From the NCBI GenBank assembly GCA_036873755.1, contig JAVTVY010020453.1, positions 1-64,000 of the forward strand: DNA of 64,000 bases, in the 5' to 3' direction. Source of the stretch: Hanleya hanleyi (taxonomy: Eukaryota > Mollusca > Polyplacophora > Lepidopleurida > Hanleyidae). The notes under the pieces were generated by a model that had not been told where the DNA came from, searched no databases, and worked only from the letters and a program-made list of their open reading frames with translations. Every line of letters starts with the position of its first letter. The first letter of the stretch is position 1. The translations under genes and the position numbers were made by a program. Shown one piece after another: positions 54,900-64,000 of the stretch.

Positions 54900-55745
54900 A
54901 TTACAAGCGTCTAGTCCGTCATTCATAATCCAGCCGTCGTCCATTAGAGAATATCCGCGTCCATAATCCAAAGACCTATTCCATTTCCATATAACAGTAT
55001 TAGCACCAAATTCAAAAAGACAAAAGTATACATAAACATAGGCTTGTTTCCTGCAAGAGAGAAGCGGTCAATAATTTTCAATGATGCCGGCAAGACATCA
55101 TGATGTTCCAAAATATCAAATCCGTATCGCTGATCAGTATTCGTAATCCATAATATTCGTTATAGAGTCGTCATCTAAAAATGATGTACCTCAGCCACGC
55201 TTTGATTGTGACTGTTCATATGAGTACCATGAGGATCTTGAAGTACATAGGCTCATACGGCCCCTAGCCCCGGGTTAAGCGGAATTAGACACATGTTACG
55301 AAACGTAGCGCCATAGATCTTGCACGCTACGTTCGTATTTTGCTATCAGCATGCGATATGTATCGCCAAATTTGAGAAACTTTGAGTGGAGGCGCTTGGT
55401 GGAATAGCCCTGTTTATAAGTTTCTGCAACAATGTTTTGTGACGTTGATTAAAATCATCACATTTAACACAGGATCTAGCAAATGCTACTAAGCGAGATA
55501 TGTATACGCCATATGCAGGTCCCACTGGAATATTACTATCCAGAAAGGGATAGTTTACGATGTCGAAATTGTAATCATCTCTTTTGTCATAAAGTCGACG
55601 AGAGAGAATGCCCGCTTCATTTTTATAGAGGTAGATATCTAAATAAGATGTGCCTGTAGGGCTATCTGTAGTTTCCTTCAAATCCAGTGAAGGTGGATAT
55701 ATATCCTTCACTGCGTCATTTATATAGCGATTATCCACAGCGAGA
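54900..55745 (-). mobile_element. T-family element, 5'-truncated, minus strand
   Basis: The minus strand reads RT from DNRYINDAVKDIYPPSLDLK through TGTSYLDIYLYKNEAGI and VGPAYGVYISRLVAFARSC (55738-55346, 130 codons open). The tail follows with the structured block at 55292-55186 and the terminal 'ctagacgcttgtaat' at 54900. P1 here pairs through two extra G-U pairs. Confidence 0.85.
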
Positions 55746-56387
55746 AGCTATGCAGGGTGTCTTATCATTGGGTGTGTGATTCAAATATGGGTGTAAAACC
55801 AGCGGTTTTGGGGAGGTAAATGGTGACAGAAGTTACAATGCATGAAACAGATGCATGATTACCATATTGCACCGTACGTATTTTTAGAACATCGAGAAAT
55901 TCATCAGATTTACAATGATTGTGTGCCTGTGAAGATTTGTCCACAGTGTGGTCAAGCCGGAATGAGCGGTCTGACATCCCAAAGTCACAAGGCGTATAAT
56001 GTGTGTATTATCAGGGGAAATCATGTAAAGTTTTGGATGTCCAGATGCAAAGTTAGGAATATGGTATGAAATTATGTTAATTTCAACCTTGGGATGCCGG
56101 TTTGACAAATCATTATTATATGATGGTTGAGGATATTATATTCAAAGTGCACTAAGCCTGGATAACTAGTATAATCTTGAATGGGTAGAATTTTCAGCAT
56201 TTACAACTCCACTCACAAGAGCATAATGAGCATCATCTATTCTCGATGATCAGAGTCAGAGTTGTTTGCAGAATTGCCCTTGGGATTTTGGTGGGTGCAG
56301 TGTGTATTGACACACTCAGTGGCGGGATCCTTGCGGGCAAACTAAGTGAAGCTGCTCCACAGGGGGCAGATAGCGGGAAACATTGCC
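55746..56387. other. Spacer with one unrecognised frame
   Basis: Plus frame 55842-56069 contains ICPQCGQAGMSGLTSQSHKA and FWMSRC, a possible zinc-binding knuckle. No family is assigned. No other features seen. Confidence 0.35.
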
Positions 56388-56723
56388 TATATGGGTGATA
56401 CATAGGAATGTGGGCTTGCCTGGTGTGGTATTTCACAGGGAGCATTATCAGGATTATGGGTCGCCTATGTTTCCATAGGGATCTGATATGGGGCTTGCCT
56501 GGTGTGGTATTACACAGGGAGCATATGGTTTTAATAAATTCGCCTATGTTTCCATAGGGATCCGATGTGGGGCTTGCCTGGTGCTGTATTTCACAGGGAG
56601 CATAAATGGTTTTAATAAAATTGCCTATGTTTCCATAGGGATCAAATGTGGGGCTTGCCATATATGGCTTTAATATAATTGTCTATGAATTCCATGGGGA
56701 TCACGTGGGTCTTGCCTGGTAAC
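56388..56723 (+). repeat. Minisatellite, ~80-bp unit, about four copies
   Basis: Units start near 56388, 56465, 56544 and 56625 with a partial fifth at 56682. Each carries 'cctatgtttccatagggatc', 'gggcttgcctggt', 'ttcacagggagcat' and 'ggttttaataaa'. Frames here are repeat artefacts. Confidence 0.85.
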
Positions 56724-56907
56724 TTTCGCGGTTGTGGTTTATAAGATAGTTGATTCGTCCGGACACCGAAAGGTTGGCGTTTCAGCATGTCCGTAGGGAT
56801 CTCGTCACTAGAGTTGTTATAATATGGAATAAAGCCGTGGCCGATATCCATCCAAATATTAAATAGTTGTGTGTTATTTGTTCATAGTGTTCGGGCATAT
56901 TTGAATA

Positions 56908-57084
56908 ATAAAGTTTATCATAAATACAATTACATGATAAACCAATTTATTCTATTGCCTGAACCGAGGGGAGGTGTTGCATCGTCGGGTTATGTCCCTT
57001 AGTTACAATCCTCGAACATCCGGGTATTCCTTTTCGGATATGCTGACCATCAGAGCAGATGGCTTTCTGGAAGGAAATTGTTAT
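56908..57084 (+). repeat. Duplicated segment, blocks B and C, copy 2
   Basis: B (56908-57001) joins C (57002-57084) without the MITE found in copy 1. The joint TTA at 56999-57001 is the empty insertion site. Confidence 0.9.
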
Positions 57085-57227
57085 CAGAAAATTTCCCACG
57101 CGCCTCTCCCTTGAACTCCCTGGACCCTCTTGATAGGTTTTGTGCTTGATTTAGAGTACTGACTGAGTAATGTTAGATAGCTTTCATTCCACAGAATGGG
57201 CTCAAGAACTGTTATCTTGACAGGTAT

Positions 57228-57496
57228 TCTGGTGATAAAACTTAATAAAACAAATTACTGTAGTAGCTCAAACAGATTATAAAGCATATATAGATACAGG
57301 GAAATGTATACCACAGTTTAGCTATGTATATAGAGATACAATTGTTTTGGCCTGTATGGAATGCCACACGAATGTTTTTAAGTACCTATAAATATATTGC
57401 ATCTAAACAGAAGCTTGGGGTAATTCCTCAGAATGTGATCATCGATTTTTCCCCCTTCGTCGGTTGCAAATATAGATGTAAATATACCGCAATTGA
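57228..57496 (+). repeat. Duplicated segment, block A, copy 2
   Basis: Near-identical to 52270-52544. A third, partial and more diverged piece with 'cctgtatggaatgccacatg' is at about 57895-57960. Sequence after 57496 differs from copy 1 and includes an unrecognised minus frame (57428-57790). Confidence 0.85.
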
Positions 57497-57990
57497 AGGA
57501 TTATGTTCATTGCGGCGAGTCTTGTGTATTGATTTTATTAGTGCAACAAATGGTACCTTCGCATGGTGAAACAGAGTGGAACTTGTCTTACCGACAATTT
57601 CCCAAATATCTTCCCAGCAACACCTGACTAAACCGACAGACCTGCATATATCTGCATTTGTTTTGGGTACCAATGGACAATCTAACATTGATATGAACCT
57701 CTGTAAACCAGAACAAAACCAACACAAAATGTTTGGTCCCGCGCACGGTCGGATTGTAAAGGTTTCATCGTATAGGTAATGAAACGACATTAATTTGCGC
57801 CATACATGAAATTCGCCAAGTTACGGGATGGATAAATATTTAATGCATTCCAAAGGACACCCTTGCTTACCATTCGATTGGCATGCACGTGTTCAAATAT
57901 ATATTGTTATCCTGTATGGAATGCCACATGAACGTCAATCTACTACTCTTAATTTGGTAGAAAACCTTCCGTTTAATTTTTTTTCCGGGA

Positions 57991-59059
57991 TGATAAAAAT
58001 GCATAGTTAGCCTGAAGTTTCTCCCTCGAGTTTTGGTCTCTCACTGTTGGTGTATATATATAGTTGCTTGAGTTATCTCCCAGTTTACTAGAGAGGAAAG
58101 GTATCGGGCGTATTTACGTGTTAACCCAGTCAAGATGTTTTTTTAGTTTTACTAACTAAATGTGTCACTTGTGTGTTGTCTGTGTCTACCTGATTGTTGC
58201 CACCTTTTCTATGTTATGTCTTTGTAATGTATTTTTTTATGTCCTCGAAATACACACTGAGAAATTTGTATATCATAAAATGACTGTGCAGTGATATGGT
58301 ACCTAAAGATATATATATATATATGCTCCAGACTACCAGGGAACAAGATATGACTCTACTCAACTCCCACCAGGATAAATATTCAAAATGGAAAATGTCA
58401 AAACAGTGTCCATGAATTGACTGAGGATTGACTGAGTATAGAAAAAGACAAGACGTGTTTCATTACTTAAACTAGGCCCATGGGCATATATAGAAAGGTG
58501 GTTCAGAAGATAAACGCTGTTGCTTGATTGAGGGTTGGGCCAGATACCATCCATCGCAAGTGAACTTTTCTTTGCATAATCTAGATTTTATTGCACTGTA
58601 CTTCCATTTGTAAATTAGTATTTTGTAATTTATGGCTCACAGGAAAAATAGTTTATAACTGATTGTGATACCTGAGTATCATTTTCAGAGACTATCGATT
58701 GACTGGCTGCAATAGTGGAAATAGTAAAACTCAAAAGAATAGCTGCTTCCAGAGTAGCAGATTTCTTTCCCAGAGTTTCAATTCAAAATAGATCTATTTG
58801 TTTGAAAAAGCCCCCCCAAAACACCCGAAAAACTGGCCATAATACCAAGCTGATCTGTATGTAGTGGTACTACTATTATACATACACCCGGTACATGTAC
58901 TGGCACTGAATTAAAGTATTAGAACACATGAGTGCATGAAACAACAAGTGGCAAGACATCCATCTCAGAATATTTCAGTTCTCAGACATGTCAGATAGTA
59001 TTATTTCTAAGTTTAAGTTCAGTGTCTTCAAGACACTCATACTGACCCAAAATATGTAG
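57991..59059. other. Gene-free AT-rich spacer
   Basis: Contains an (AT)n run near 58309-58324. No coding signal or transposon ends recognised. Confidence 0.5.
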
Positions 59060-62000
59060 CGAACATTAGAGATGAATGGAAATTACATGCCTGGGTGAGC
59101 CCATTCCGCTACAATCCATGCCACGGGGAGTAATCTGTTCAACAATTGATTACAAAATCAATTCAGTCGAACTGGATCTTGGGGGGAATTTTCTTATATT
59201 AAATGTAGATATATATGGCACACCAGTTACCCTAGTTAACATATACGGCCCGAATAGCGATAAGCCTTCTTTCTATAACAATATGGTCAAAAAAATTGAA
59301 GATATTGGCAACCGATCTGTCATCATATGTGGCGATTGGAATCTGGTTATAAATTCAGATATAGACACTGATAACTATGAACACGTAATGCCCAAATGTC
59401 AGGAATACAGTATTAAAACTTATTAAAGAAAAAGAATATACAGACAGCTGGAGAACAACCCATGAAAATGCTATAAGGTACACCTGGAGGAAAAATAATC
59501 CCAGAAAACAAGCACGGTTAGACTTTTGTCTCACAAGCAAAGACATTTTTAATTTATCAACGGAAGCAGACATATATCCAGGGTACAAAACTGATCATTC
59601 CGCGATTTCTTTGACATGTAAATTCACAAATACTGAGAGAGGACGTGGGTACTGGAAACTAAAATGTTCATTGCTGAAAGACATAGAATATGTGAAAGTA
59701 GTAAACTCTTTAATTGATAACACGGTAAAAGAATACGCTCCGATCCCATACAACCGAGACAAACTGCCAGAAACTAGACACTTTACTAATGAAAAATCGG
59801 GAGGAGACCATAAAATACTCGTCAATGAAAAACAAGAAGAGAGAGACTCAAGCGGAAAAAGATCTAGAGAAAAAACTTACATGCTTGAAGAAGAAGTGAA
59901 TGCAAACTTTAGAAACATCCCAGATATTAAACTAAATGAACTAGCGCAGGCAAAAAAGACCTAGAAAAGATAAGAAATAAAGCAATACAGGGGATAATTG
60001 CAAGAACAAAGGCTCAGCGGATTAACGAAGGCGAAACACCAACTAAATACTTTCTGGAAATGGAAAAAGGAAATTATACTAACAAACGAAAGACAAACTT
60101 AACCAAAGCAGCTGGTGATTCCGTATATAATACAAAAGACATACTAGAAGAACAGAAACATCATTATAGCGAACTGTATACAAGAAAAAAGACGGAAGGA
60201 AATGATAGCATTAGAGATTATTTGTCAATGGCTAATGTGACCACTTTGTTAGACAGGGAGGTGGAAAGGCTTGACGATTACATTACACGTGAGGAACTTA
60301 CGATCTAAGGACAAATAAAAATGATAAAAGTCCAGGTTGAAATGGTTATCCGGTCGAGTTTTATAAAATGATTTGGAGAAAAATAGGCGGTTTTGTTTTA
60401 AGATCAGCTAGCGCTAGTTTTGATAAAAGGGGTCTACCAATAACCCAAAGGCAAGGTGTTATCACATGCTTGCCAAAACCAAATAAGCCAAGAGACCTGC
60501 TGAAAATCTGGCGTCCAATTTCACTGCTTAATGTAGGATATAAACTTGGTTCTTCTTGCATAGCTAATAGATTGAAAACTACCCCGAACATACTTATCCA
60601 TGAGGAACAGAAGGGATTCATACCAGGCAAATGCATCGGAGAAATTATTAGACTTTTATATGGCGTTTTATTAGAGACTAAAAACTTACAGATACGAGGA
60701 TTATTATTATCTGTAGATTTTGAAAAAAGCTTTTAATTCGATATCCTGGGATTTCAAAGAAGAGGTTATTGAAACTTTAAAATTAGGTGAGTCTGTCCAG
60801 CATTGGCTGAAACTACTTTACATAATTATACAAAGCTGTATTGTTCAAAATGGACACCTTTCATCCTTTTTGATACAAGTAGGGACTGTAGACAGGGCGA
60901 TCCTATACCTCCATATTTGTTTTTACTATGCGCGGAGATGTTAGGTAAACAATTAGAGACAGCGAGAAGATTAAAGAAATCGTTTTAAACGACATAAAAT
61001 ACAAAATTTACCAATACGCATATGACAATCAGATAATCCTTGACGGTTCGGAGAAATCACTCAGGGAATCTCCCATATGCATAGAAGAATTTTATAAATA
61101 TTTCGGATTGAAAATTAAAATAGAAAAAACAGTTGCCATGTGGATTGAAGCCTTGGGTAGTCTGCAAACAAAACTATGCCAAGATATAAAGCTAGCTTGG
61201 GTGACGAAAATTACAGTTCTAGGAATACAACTTAGTTCTGTCGACTTCCATAATATCTGGAAAGTCAACTATCTGTCTAAAATTACTGATTTGAAAAAAA
61301 GAGCTATCCAGGTGGAAACTTCGTAATCTTACGCTACTGGGAAAGATAACGGTCGTCAAATCTACAGCGCTGTGACAGCTTGTGCATCTCTTCCTTGCCT
61401 TGCCAGACCCACTAGAAAGTACTATGAAAGAACTGAATACTAATCTATTTAATTTATTTGGAATGAAGTATTATAACGATCGAATAAAAAGAAGATGAAG
61501 GATTGAGAATGGTTAATTTGAAAAAATTTGTACAGGCATTAAAAACATCATGGATAAAAACTTAATATTACAGAAAGTGGCAAAAACTTGTCCGTGGGAA
61601 GTATCATGAAAACAAATGCAACCTTGGCTCCGAGTACTCAAGGGTAATCACCCGTGATCTTGAAATCCCTTTTTAGAAAGACACCTTCCAAGCCGAGCAT
61701 AACGTCCAAAAGGCAATGAAAAATAAAACTCTCGACAATATATATAAGGAACCGCTTTGGTACAACCACCATTTCTGGACACCCAACCTTTTTATAGAAA
61801 ACTGGTATAACCATGGTATCAAAAACCTAAGGTACATAATCAATACAGAAGGTAAAATAATGGGTTTAGTCGAGCTGAAATTATTGTACGGCATAAAGGG
61901 GACCTTTTGGACTATAACCAATTAATCAAATCTATACCTAAGAAGTGGACAAAGAATGTGGAAGAAAACTACTCACGTGTTTTGAGAACCAGCCCCCGTA

Positions 62001-62625
62001 TTACGCAGTATATTGAGTTTCTGGTAAGGCAAGCGAAGGGATGCAGAAACTATTATTATATGATATACTGAATGACAATAGGTGTTTCAACCCCACAGTT
62101 TGTAGTACATGGGAGAAGTATTTAGTAAAAGGATATATAGTATGGAGCAACACATTTGCCAGCATCACACGGTGTACTGGCTCTACTACACTATTAGATC
62201 TACACTTTAGATTTCTGCATAGAATACTAAGCATTAAGTTTTTTCCAAACAAGATTGGTGAATCTGAGAATGATATTTGCGAAGTTTGGAAAACCTTTGT
62301 AGAAAGAATAGAGCGTATATTTATAGAATGTGAAGCTGTAAAAAAGCTGTGGCAAGATTTAGGAAACTGGTGCAAAGAAGTAGCAAAATTAAGAGGGACT
62401 ATAACTGCCGATCGAATTGTACTCGGTTGAGATAAAGGACAAGAAGTCATGAATAATCTAATGCTGCTTACTAAAAATTATATATACAATCCAAAATTGC
62501 AAAATATTAAAGTACACATAAAAGCGTTATTACATATCATTCAGAAACACTATAATTCCGAGAAATATATAGCAAATATGGAAAATACATTGGACAAATT
62601 TAAAGGAAACGTTCGGGTTTGGTAA
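59060..62625 (+). pseudogene. L1/Tx1-like LINE ORF2 relic
   Basis: Endonuclease: VTLVNIYGPNSDKPSFYNN and VIICGDWNLVINSDIDT at 59076-59426; RKQARLDFCLTSKDI and GYKTDHSAISLTC follow in other frames. GRGYWKLKCSLLKD (59640) marks the start of the pre-RT region. RT: KIWRPISLLNVGYKLGSSC, IHEEQKGFIPGKCIGE, LLLSVDFEK/KAFNSISWDF, DCRQGDPIPPYLFLLCAEML, and YAYDNQIILDGSEKS where YADD is expected. The C-terminus ends GNVRVW before a stop at 62625, and includes a zinc-knuckle-like FIECEAVKKLWQDLGNW. At least eight stops or frameshifts. It is nearly full length for ORF2; ORF1 was not found upstream. Confidence 0.8.
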
Positions 62626-62772
62626 TGCTATATTTCAACTGAAAGAGCTAGTCAAATGCTATTCAACTGCATTTATTTTTATTTTTGAAATTTAATTTAA
62701 CGCAGAAATAGTTAACAAAGTGCTGTGATACCGTCAAATTTACCAAACTTCAGGAAAGCGCCATTGTATTGT

Positions 62773-62827
62773 CACGTGTCCTTTTCTAGCCAATAGGAGT
62801 AAAAGTACGTAAAACAGCGTGACGTAA
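62773..62827 (+). promoter_or_regulatory. Promoter-like cluster: E-box, CCAAT box, CRE-like site
   Basis: CACGTG at 62773-62778, CCAAT at 62790-62794 and TGACGTAA at 62820-62827 lie within 55 bp, about 30-80 bp before an ATG at 62855. The next 450 bp are the most CpG-rich stretch in the window. This suggests a host promoter serving one or both strands. No TATA box. Confidence 0.45.
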
Positions 62828-63080
62828 GCTTGAGGCAGAACATGTGAAGGCATCATGGAGCTGCGTGTGTTAGGGTGAAAATTGCAGTTTGGTTAGTAAA
62901 AATTGGCAAGAATTACTTTAAATACTAAATAGCTCATATCATTTTCATTTCTAGCTGCCAGGGCGCGGCTTTGTTCGCTCTCCCAACGGCGAAGACACTC
63001 GATCTCTCCCGTAAGCCGTCGATGAGAGCAGCGTGTGCACCCGCACCATACTAAATTTTCCATGCGGCCTCTGTCTCTAT

Positions 63081-63233
63081 TTAGTCGCCTGCCTCGCTAC
63101 TAGAGCTGCTATCATCCCCGCTGCTCTGATCTTCCGTATCTGAGCGTTTCGGTTCGAATTGGCAGCCCTGAAAACCAAACACAGCTTCCTCGTCGCTTTC
63201 ACCGCTGGAATCGGAACTGCCGCTCGTCGACAT
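63081..63233 (-). CDS. Small acidic serine-rich ORF (50 codons)
   Basis: Minus ATG at 63233-63231, stop TAA 63083-63081. Composition is Ser/Asp/Glu-rich (SSDSSGESDEEAVFG, SDTEDQSSGDDSSSSSEAGD) around a single FQGCQFEPKR block. It lies in a CpG-rich region and could be a first exon or a complete micro-protein. Acidic leaders with a QFEP-type block occur in some multi-copy invertebrate proteins, but I cannot assign a family. It has no visible Kozak anomaly and is shorter than usual genes. Confidence 0.4.
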   Translation of the reverse strand: MSTSGSSDSSGESDEEAVFGFQGCQFEPKRSDTEDQSSGDDSSSSSEAGD

Positions 63234-63395
63234 AATTTCACTCAATTTACTCTATCTGGCATCAGACTACAATTAATCACTTCCGGTTCAGTGCCCACGA
63301 TCTACATTGTTTAGAAATTTGAGAGCAGATCTTTATGGATTTTATGAGCTGCGATTTTTCAGCATTTCTGATACATCTGATATTTCAACTTGCAG

Positions 63396-63478
63396 ACGAG
63401 TCTTCAAACTGTACTTCCTGGTGTTGATTTGGGCCACTTTGGAAAAAGCATGGTGGATGGAGACATGATCAGTGAAGG
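63396..63478 (+). CDS. Candidate internal coding exon
   Basis: Acceptor 'tatttcaacttgcag' and donor gtgaga bound 83 nt that are open in one frame: LQTVLPGVDLGHFGKSMVDG then DMISE. The other frames have stops. The upstream ATG at 62855 does not join it in a compatible phase through any good donor, so the gene's start is not solved. No family is recognised. Confidence 0.4.
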
Positions 63479-64000
63479 GTGAGAAGGCTCCCTGTTTACA
63501 AATTGAATGACATTCTGTAGCACCAATCAGCTGTCAGTGGCGGCAATTTGAAATTTCCATGGTCAACGTCTGTCAAGACTTCCACTGGTAATGTCCCACA
63601 AGGTAAATATTGACATGCCAGATGGATTTATGCGTTGTGAATTTTCTGGATTTTTGCCGATTTTTAACGCTAATACATAACAAGTAACAAAATTAATAGT
63701 AGGCTGATGCCTGACACCTAACATTTTCACATTTGACCAGAGAACTTTAAATCGTCACTGTGGCTACAGTTCTGACTTGATCAACCCAATTTTTTCCAGG
63801 CTGACTCATGAACAACGTACAAATATTAGGGTTGTTTCAAATTTATGTTAGTAAATTATTAATAAAATATAAAAAAAAAATTAATTAAATTTAATCAATT
63901 TTTTCATTATTAATATTATTTTTTTTCTTGCTAAATGTGGTTGAAATAAACATCATACTGATAATGCTGGGTAACATCTTTTGCATTGTTATGCCATTTC
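63479..64000. other. Right-edge sequence, probably intron
   Basis: AT-rich with A/T homopolymers near 63870-63920. No exon or repeat was recognised before the window ends. Confidence 0.4.

Noticed and set aside
62855..62878. First coding exon starting at ATG 62855
   Set aside because: It meets TGA after seven codons and no good donor gives a phase compatible with the exon at 63396.

Overview
This window is animal nuclear DNA, most likely from a mollusc and probably a gastropod. It has intron-containing genes, AT-rich introns and spacers, and a very high load of degraded transposons. Mollusc-type repeats include (GTCC)n next to a 'aggtcaaggtcaaaggtcac' minisatellite, and SINE tails of the form 'gactgaaatattgttgaaagcgacgttaaacc' ending in (CACT)n or (CT)n. 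The taxon is inferred from repeat style only. No bacterial, organellar or CRISPR features were seen.

Host genes. At 895-3045 (+) lie the last four coding exons of an RGG-rich RNA-binding-type protein; splice phases agree across all introns and a poly-A signal follows. At 43546-49792 (-) lie the last two coding exons of a multi-pass major-facilitator (nodulin-like) transporter. They are separated by a 5.0-kb transposon-filled intron, and a decayed duplicate of the terminal exon lies just downstream. Weaker candidates are a CpG-rich first exon at 37016-37070 (+), and at the right edge a promoter-like block, a small acidic ORF (63081-63233, -) and an exon (63396-63478, +).

Mobile elements fill the rest. 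(a) 12759-14858 (-): a broken multi-copy invertebrate ORF of unknown class. (b) 18217-20135: fragments of a Ty3/gypsy-type LTR element in which integrase precedes RT, the order of Gmr1-like elements. (c) 22622-23790 (-): a truncated LINE. (d) 23791-30408 (+): a long LINE with an intact ORF1 carrying two PHD fingers and a damaged endonuclease/RT ORF2. (e) 30410-35342: a cluster of Penelope-like elements (PLEs) with C-terminal GIY-YIG nuclease, in both orientations. (f) A second RT family ('T' family: 31400-33055, 47630-48559, 54900-55745). (g) 59060-62625 (+): an L1/Tx1-like LINE relic.

The most unusual signal is a set of about twelve short insertions in two related families (T and U). All end in TGTAAT, and several begin at the same ~95-105-nt block. 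That block folds as a closed three-way junction with compensatory base changes between families. In the T family it lies just 3' of the RT coding region, so the short insertions look like solo copies of a PLE-like terminal repeat. Other non-coding structures are foldback elements (47466-49446, 50594-52000), a near-perfect 70-bp-stem hairpin (12025-12179), a PIF/Harbinger-like MITE with its empty site preserved elsewhere in the window, and a 450-bp dimeric repeat present twice, 48 kb apart in inverse orientation.
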